A stretch of 64,000 bases of DNA from Diatrype stigma (taxonomy: Eukaryota > Ascomycota > Sordariomycetes > Xylariales > Diatrypaceae), in NCBI GenBank assembly GCA_022225965.2, contig JAKJXP020000061.1, positions 1 through 64,000 on the forward strand, given 5' to 3'. Below the pieces are notes generated by a model that was given only the letters and a program-made list of their open reading frames with translations, made no database searches and was not told the origin of the DNA. A program made the translations under genes and the position numbers. How positions within the stretch are numbered: position 1 is the stretch's first letter; every line of letters starts with the position of its first letter. Positions 58,045 through 64,000 of this stretch are shown piece by piece.

Positions 58045-60811
58045 ATGACATCAGACAACCACCCGTCATCAGCCCGGCCCCCTTCACCAACCGGCAGTTT
58101 CTACGCCATGAGCGACGATGAAGAGGGAGACTACGACACCATTACACACACGGACACCGGCCGCGGAGTCAAGCTCCTCTACTCGAAATCCAAGGTCTAC
58201 ATCCACCCGACCCCGTCGGCCAAGGACAACATCGCCGGCTACATAGCTCTGCTGCAGCAGAAAGGCCCCCGGAGAGAAACCGACCGACCTTCCTCTTCCT
58301 CCTCGAACGTGTCCAAGTCTGCCGCCTCGGCCGACCTCCTGCTGGCCTGGCTCCCCGAGTCGTCCCTAGGAGAGGCCGCGAGCATCTACGTCAAGGTCGA
58401 TCTGAGCGATGCCGACTCCCCGCCGAAGCAGAGCTACTTGGTGCCGCCGCCGCCCACCGTCACCGCGCACTCGGGCTCGATCGGCCACTACGCCTTCGCC
58501 ATCCCCGTGAGCGCCATCTACTCGCTGCTCGTGCGCCCGCCCAGCCTGGGGTGGTGGTTCGGGTCCATGGTCGTCAACACGCGGGCCGGCGACAGCTTCC
58601 CCGCCCTGTTCTTCCACGACAGCGAGTGCCAGTCGACCATACTGCAGAAGAAGAAGCGGGCGCGCGAGAGCTTCGACCCGTTCGGCGAGGGGGGTCAGAT
58701 GTTCTGGGGCGGCGACGAGGTGCTGCGATGGCTGAAGCGCTATGTGCACATCGAGAGGAGCGGCGCTGAGCCCAACATCTACCTCGTGGAACCGTCCAAG
58801 GAGGATAGTGAGGCCTTTGGCGGGAAACCTACAACCATCAGCGCGCCTGCTAAGGCCGGCGGCCAAAGAGATAGCTCCCGTGGCGTATCTGTCCGAGGTG
58901 CTGCCGGTACGTCAGCGGCGGCCGGGGGGTCTAGCGGCCAGCGCCCGGATGCGAGCATGGACCCGGTTATGAAGTTCGTCAAGGAGACCGGCTGGAACCT
59001 GATGGAGAAGTTCAGCAAAGTTACCACCTTCACCAGGAGGGCGGCCCAGGATATTATGGATAACCCCAAGCTGCCCCCTCAGGTCCGGCGGATGGTTAGA
59101 AACCCCGAGGTGCAGACCCTCCAGGAAGAGTTCGACAGCGCCCGGATATACCTGGCCCGGTGGGCGATGGGGATGGCCGAGCAGAGCGAGCGGGATCGGA
59201 GCCAGAGGATATGGACTGCCCGTGATGTTTTGGAGATGGAGGATACCGACGTCGGAGAGTTTGAGCTGCTAGAGACGAGCTCGGTGTCCCTCGAGGAAAG
59301 AAGGAAGCCAGTAGATATGAAAGAGTGGAATAGCTTCTTCGACCCCCGGACCGGAAGACTCTCGGTGACGGTAGACGAGGTCAAAGAGCGCATATTCCAC
59401 GGCGGTATCGATCCAGACTCGGGCGTCCGCAAGGAGGCCTGGCTGTTCCTTCTCGGCGTGTATGAGTGGTATAGCACTGCCGAAGAACGCAAAGCGCAGG
59501 TTGCGTCATTGAGAGACGAGTATGTCAAGCTGAAGGGAGCGTGGTGGGAGAGACTCATAGACTTGGGTGGCGAAGGTGATGAAGGGGAGTGGTGGAGAGA
59601 GCAGAGAGCCAGAATAGGTTTGTCTTCAGCCAGTCCTCTACGATGAAGCATACATATACTGACAATTTTACCAGAAAAAGATGTGCATCGGACTGACCGA
59701 ACAGTTGCCATCTTCGCGGGAGAGGACATCCCGCACCCGGACCCGGAGTCCCCGTTCGCCGCGGTGGGCACCAACGTGCACATGGAGCAGATGAAGGACA
59801 TGCTGCTCACCTACAACGAGTACAACAAGGAGCTGGGCTACGTGCAGGGCATGTCGGACCTGCTGGCGCCCATCTACGCAGTGATGCAGGACGACGCGGT
59901 GGCCTTCTGGGGCTTCCAACGCTTCATGGGCCGCATGGAGCGCAACTTTCTACGCGACCAGTCCGGCATGCGCAACCAGCTGCTCACGCTCGACCACCTG
60001 GTCCAGTTCATGGACCCCAAGCTCTACACCCACCTGCGCGCCGCCGACAGCACCAACTTCTTCTTCTTCTTCCGCATGCTCCTCGTCTGGTACAAGCGCG
60101 AGTTCGACTGGCCCGACGTCCTGCGCCTCTGGGAGGTCCTCTGGACCGACTACCTCAGCAGCAGCTTCCACCTCTTCGTCGCCCTGGCCATCCTCGAGAA
60201 GCACCGCGACGTCATCATGACGCACCTTCTGCACTTCGATGAGGTGCTCAAATACGGTACGTTCCCTCCCGTCTTTACTATCTTCCCCACCCCCTTTACC
60301 CCCTCCTACCTCTCGGGCCCGACCTGCCCGCCCGCTTGCCTGCCTATCCATCATTCCGGATTATGGGCGTTAGGTATAGCTATATCATATGTAATCAGAG
60401 CAATCGCTAACAGGAGAGCAAAAAATAATAGTCAACGAACTTTCGAACACGATGGACCTCGACTCGACCCTCATCCGGGCCGAGGCCCTATTCCGCCGCT
60501 TCCAGCGCCTCGTCGAGGCCATCGACAAGAAGCAGAACTTCCCGAAGCCGCGGGTCAGCATTGTCGGCGAGGAGCTGCCGTCTTCTTCTCCTGATCCCTC
60601 CCCTGCTGCGCCGCCGCCTCCGTCACAACAGCAGCAGCAGAGGGACAGGAAGGATTCCGGAAAGGCCCCCGAGGAGCAGCAGCAGAAGAAAGTCATCACC
60701 CCTGAGCTCCGGAAACTGCTGAGCCGGGAGGTCGATGTGCTCCCCCGCAAGGTCGTGCCGAAGAAGGGCGATAGACTCTCCTCTTCTGCTACGTCTGCTG
60801 AGCGACGCTAG
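58045..60811 (+). CDS. gyp7: Rab GTPase-activating protein Gyp7 (TBC domain)
   Basis: GAP for Ypt7/Rab7-type GTPases, acting in vacuolar traffic. Exons are 58045-59617, 59675-60256 and 60432-60811, giving 844 residues. The start is the first ATG; the frame is open upstream but only from TTG. The N-terminal 280 residues form the Gyp7 PH-like/DUF3548 module (LLYSKSKVYIHPTPSAKDNI, WWFGSMVVNTRAG). The TBC domain runs from about 450: KEAWLFLLGVYEWYS, the Arg finger across exon 1/2 (IEKDVHRTDR), the Gln finger YVQGMSDLLAPI, then WGFQRFMGRMERNFLRDQSG and LRLWEVLWTDYLSSSFHLFV. The C-terminus has a poly-Gln and Pro stretch and is basic. Introns are 57 and 175 nt. Both catalytic fingers are present, so it should be active. 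Confidence 0.95.
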
Positions 60812-61105
60812 GGGGTTGGGCTGGGGCTGGGGATGCACGTAATGAATGAATGGACTTTGGTATGACTGACTATTGAGTAAATGGCGTTCATGGACACGGA
60901 TGTCTGGTTGTCAGAAGTGTGTATCGAATAAGGCATAATTGAGGACGGGGGGCAAGGGCATGGAGGGTGTTCTGTCCGTGTATTTGTAAAACTAATAAAC
61001 GGGTAAGGTTGATCGGGTCTTATTGGCTATTAATGAATAAATGAACGAACAAATAAAAAGATACGAACAAGCGGCAAAAATAAAACAAGGAATAAAAAAT
61101 ATAAT

Positions 61106-61226
61106 TAGTCCGCCCAGGAATCGAACCTGGTACCTCCGGAACCCAGTTCTGGACGTCCCTGCTGAATTCTCATTTTCAAAGCAGTCAGGGACAGGCTTAG
61201 GGACTTAACCACTCAACCAAGCCACT
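61106..61226 (-). tRNA. Class II tRNA-like locus (Ser/Leu type), probably degenerate
   Basis: Read on the minus strand it has a paired T-arm (CCAGG TTCGATT CCTGG), a Ser/Leu-like D-arm (GGTTGAGTGGTTAAG) and a room-filling variable or intron segment. The middle contains CTGCTTTGAAAATGAG, which could present anticodon TGA (Ser), or an intron inside a GTCCCTG..CAGGGAC stem. Against it, the acceptor stem pairs at only three of seven positions. It could be a tRNA pseudogene or an intron-containing gene whose 5' end I misplace. Confidence 0.35.
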
Positions 61227-61883
61227 CCTTTTTGCGGAGGTCTTCTGCTGAGAAGCCGGTGTGCATGCCAACGACACCTGCGGACCCGTGTTTGTTAGGA
61301 ATTTGTACCTTATTAGGACTTAAGTACCCTCCTCTAGGTAGGTAGGTATGCTATGTATGTAGATAGGACTGGAATGGAATAAGCAGGTGTCTTTTACCTA
61401 GGTAGGTAGGAATGGAATAAGCAAATAGGTACCTATGTACACTTTCGTCTCCCGCCCGCCTGGAAGGTGGACGGCGAGCTTTGCGATCTTCCCCCTCCCC
61501 ACCCGCCTCCGCCCTTCCATCCCTCCCCTTTCCCTATTTTCGAGCGTGCTTGTCATTTGGAACCAAATCCTGAGCACCAAGAGTGGCATGGCAGATGGTG
61601 AGTATTCATGAGATCCTTATGCTACTTTCTGCACTTCAACTCTAGTATAAACAAGTAATTCATTAACTCTCTGTTAGCCCTCCTAATTATGTTAGGTATT
61701 TTAGGTAAGGGTGGCTTTCTAGGATCTGTCCCCTGGGGCAACTAGGCGATGACAGGTCCGACTTCCAAAACTAGTTTCCAGATCCTACCTACATAGCCTA
61801 TAACGAGGGCAGCAAGGGAAATGTTATAATCGCTGTTAATGATGCTGGATTCAACTAATCCATGATCTCACAGGTGCATGCGT

Positions 61884-61906
61884 ACACACACACACACACA
61901 CACACA
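61884..61906. repeat. (AC)n microsatellite
   Basis: About 11 uninterrupted AC units, followed by a less regular ACATAC-rich stretch. Confidence 0.95.
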
Positions 61907-62229
61907 TACACATGCTCATGATGATATCCTCTTCCTCTTATTGTTCTTCCCTTCTACTGCATCGACCTATACATACATGCACACATACATACGTACATCT
62001 GTCTACCTTTCCGCTGCCACCACCGCCACCGCCACCGTCACCGATCCTCACTCACACCTCCCTTATCCACATCACCCCTATCCACATCACCCCTATCCAC
62101 ATACCTAGGTAAACCCCCCTTCCCCTTTCCCACCCCATTCCCAACGATCCGCGCTACCGACCTAACACTCTTTGTTGGTTCCCTCGCCCAAGCACTTTAC
62201 TCGCTCGCTAAATTACAGCGGGCGGTAGG

Positions 62230-64000
62230 TCAAGGAGGCGGATCCCGCACGCTGACCAAACACGGGTATCTCGAATGCCATATGCGCCTCTCCTTCGCGC
62301 CGAGGACAGCGTCCATCATGGCCTGGGTATCAGCCCTCTCCCTCTCCCTGCGCCTCCTCTGCCGCTCCTCCTCAGCCTCTTCGTCATCCTCCTCTTCTGC
62401 TTCCACCTCGCCGCCATCCAACACGACATCATCCCCGTGTCTGGCATCATTATTGTCCTTATTATTGTCCTTGTCCCTTTCGTCATTTTCGGTCGACGAT
62501 GGCGATTTTGGAATCCACAGCTGCGTCTCCTCGACCGAGGCGGCCACCTCGAACTCGCCGCGGCACAGCGCCGTGACGCCGAGGAGGACGTCGGTGTCGG
62601 ACTTGGCCGCCAGGAGCGGCAGGTGCCGCTGCAGCGTGCCGTTCCACGCGAGCTTGCGCGTGAGGTCGAGCGCCGCCGAGACAACGCCCCCGCCCAGGCC
62701 CCCGCCGCCGGGCGGTCGCCGTCCCAGCGACGGCATCAACCGGAGGGTCGGATAGATGGGGTTTTCGGTGCGGTTCGTGATCCGGACCCGGATCTGGGCG
62801 AAATCGTCGACGTAGATGGTGTTGTTGTTATGGGCGTCGCCGCTACCGCTGGTACCGCTGTTCTCGACCGAGATGTCGATGCCGACCTCGTCGATCTTGA
62901 CCGTGTCGATCATGCGGGGGGTCAGGCGGAGGCCGCGCAGCTCGACGGTGCCGCTCCGGGGGGGACCGGCGCCCGAGAGAGTGCGCCAGGTGGCCAACCG
63001 CAGCGCTTCGCCGAGGATGCGCTCGCGGTACCAGAAGGCCTCGCGGTTGCCGCGCTCGACCTCGGGCGTGATGCGGCTGCTGCTGACGACGAATTGGCGC
63101 TGCCGCGATGGGTTCAGCGCCGGGATCGACGCGTGCGGGTCCTCCAGGTACACCCGCGGGATCGGGACCACCACGCGGTTCGTGTTTCCCGGCAGGATGT
63201 GCTCCTCGACGGCGACACCGTCGGCTGACTCGAATCGGACCTGCATGTCGCTGGGCCAGGCGTTGCGGAGGTCCATCACCAGCAGGCACTGGTCGTCGCA
63301 GGCTAGGACTTGTTGCGACGTCCCTGGTTCTGGTTCTAGTTCATCTTCCGAGGATGACGCACGGCTCCATAGGGAACTCGATATTGGAGTCTGGATAGGC
63401 AGAATATCCGCTCTGGCCAGTTCGATGCTGGCGTTAACAGTGATCATGAGGTCGAGGCATACTTGTCGTGTGTGGAATTGCCTGTCAACTTCTATCTGGG
63501 GAACACCCAGGTAGGCATAGTCAACCTGGACGGTTCCACTAGTGAGGCCGGGCTTCCCCAGAATCTCGAACTCGAATGTAGCAATGCCTCCGGGGGCGAT
63601 ATATCTCTTAGAGTTGTCGACTTTGCGAAGCCGTAATGCTTGCTTCCTCGCTAATATAAGTTCGTACTCGTACAGTTCGATGGGGGTCGCATCCCTATGT
63701 GCTATCGCCGCTTGCAGCGGCGCTTGCGTAGAGTCCTGGAACGAAAAGAGTAGTAAGTCTGCAGGGGTAGTAGAAGAAAGGTTGCGGAGGGTTATGGAGA
63801 AAACCTGTCGCTCTCCCTCTAGAACCATGACTGACGATTGGGGGAGACTGGTGGATTGTATCACAACAACCGGCTGCGCTGAAATGGCTTTTAACTCGAT
63901 GCTATCAGGCTTCAGCGCAGGTCCAGGTGGTGGCAAGGTCTTCTTATTCTTCTCAAGAGCGCCAAGCCCGATCCCCTTGATCTTAGTATCCGTCTCTGGC
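62230..64000 (-). CDS. trs120: TRAPPII subunit Trs120 (HypA homologue), 3' part
   Basis: Partial gene: the frame is open to the window edge and its start lies beyond 64000, so only the C-terminal 589 residues are seen. TRAPPII is the guanine-nucleotide exchange complex for Ypt31/Rab11 at the late Golgi; Trs120 is HypA in Aspergillus. The visible chain is mostly beta-rich, as expected of its immunoglobulin-like C-terminal half: IQSTSLPQSSVMVLEGERQV, FSITLRNLSSTTPADLLLFS, YIAPGGIATFEFEILGKPGL and PIYPTLRLMPSLGRRPP. Near the end an acidic, Arg-rich low-complexity stretch (EAEEEDDEEAEEERQRRRRE) precedes the final IWHSRYPCLVSVRDPPP. No intron is needed in this part. GC-rich shadow ORFs run across it on both strands. 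Confidence 0.9.
   Translation of the reverse strand, partial: PETDTKIKGIGLGALEKNKKTLPPPGPALKPDSIELKAISAQPVVVIQSTSLPQSSVMVLEGERQVFSITLRNLSSTTPADLLLFSFQDSTQAPLQAAIAHRDATPIELYEYELILARKQALRLRKVDNSKRYIAPGGIATFEFEILGKPGLTSGTVQVDYAYLGVPQIEVDRQFHTRQVCLDLMITVNASIELARADILPIQTPISSSLWSRASSSEDELEPEPGTSQQVLACDDQCLLVMDLRNAWPSDMQVRFESADGVAVEEHILPGNTNRVVVPIPRVYLEDPHASIPALNPSRQRQFVVSSSRITPEVERGNREAFWYRERILGEALRLATWRTLSGAGPPRSGTVELRGLRLTPRMIDTVKIDEVGIDISVENSGTSGSGDAHNNNTIYVDDFAQIRVRITNRTENPIYPTLRLMPSLGRRPPGGGGLGGGVVSAALDLTRKLAWNGTLQRHLPLLAAKSDTDVLLGVTALCRGEFEVAASVEETQLWIPKSPSSTENDERDKDNNKDNNDARHGDDVVLDGGEVEAEEEDDEEAEEERQRRRRERERADTQAMMDAVLGAKERRIWHSRYPCLVSVRDPPP

Larger units (their letters stand above)
60812..62229. 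other. Intergenic between convergent gyp7 and trs120
   Basis: The spacer holds a tRNA-like locus (own entry), TAGGTAGGTA/TACCTAGGTAGG motifs at about 61335-61435, an (AC)n tract, and three tandem copies of a 15-bp unit around CTATCCACATCACCC at 62062-62105. No protein gene is supported. Confidence 0.6.

Noticed and set aside
62275..63228. A 317-codon plus-strand ORF opposite trs120
   Set aside because: Shadow of the GC-rich Trs120 frame with no recognisable domain.

Overview
The window is nuclear DNA of a filamentous ascomycete (Pezizomycotina, most likely a Sordariomycete). Genes carry short introns (mostly 46-160 nt) with GT..AG ends and CTAAC/CTGAC-like branch sites. Coding exons are GC-rich, spacers are AT-richer, and there are no operons. 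Many proteins are conserved fungal housekeeping types: Med6, Ecm16/Dhr1, calcineurin A, Prp45, Gyp7, Trs120, Mso1, a p24 cargo receptor and a Neurospora-like trimethyllysine dioxygenase. Gene models were spliced by hand from the sequence and checked for phase; exon coordinates are in each entry.

Layout. 1-11.2 kb: an (ATAC)n tract, med6, ecm16, a proteasome assembly chaperone, a 2-oxoglutarate dioxygenase, a HAD phosphatase and an RRM protein. 11.8-17.7 kb: a metabolic island with an intact SAF-type NAD(P) oxidoreductase divergent from an intact ten-exon Dal5-like MFS transporter. These are followed by the ruins of a fungal transcription factor and of a DUF1537 four-carbon acid-sugar kinase. 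18.9-31.4 kb: a cyclase-family hydrolase, calcineurin A, a long gene-poor stretch, an SDR polyol/ketose reductase and trimethyllysine dioxygenase (carnitine synthesis). 32.2-44.1 kb: an unrecognised two-TM protein, a PhoD-like phosphatase, a p24 protein, prp45 and a secreted GMC oxidoreductase. 45.8-50.0 kb: a GH5 glycosidase gene split by a 2184-bp pogo/Fot1-type transposon with TA target duplication. 50.7-64 kb: a secreted M43 metalloprotease, an alpha/beta hydrolase, mso1, gyp7, a class II tRNA-like locus and the 3' part of trs120, which runs off the window end.

How the genes relate. The clearest local connection is the 11.8-17.7 kb island. An oxidoreductase, an organic-anion transporter, a regulator and a sugar-acid kinase look like a small catabolic cluster in which the kinase and regulator have decayed. 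gyp7, mso1, trs120 and the p24 gene all act in vesicle traffic, but they lie among unrelated genes, so I infer no cluster from that.

Most notable observations: the clean TA insertion of the transposon in the GH5 gene; Gln-to-stop (CpA to TpA) decay of its transposase, as expected of RIP; the half-dead acid-sugar island; a 7-nt microexon in the transporter and a 12-nt one in the PhoD gene; and an in-frame stop in med6 followed by 76 more coding-like codons. I found no clearly novel system. No rRNA, CRISPR array or secondary-metabolite backbone gene was seen.
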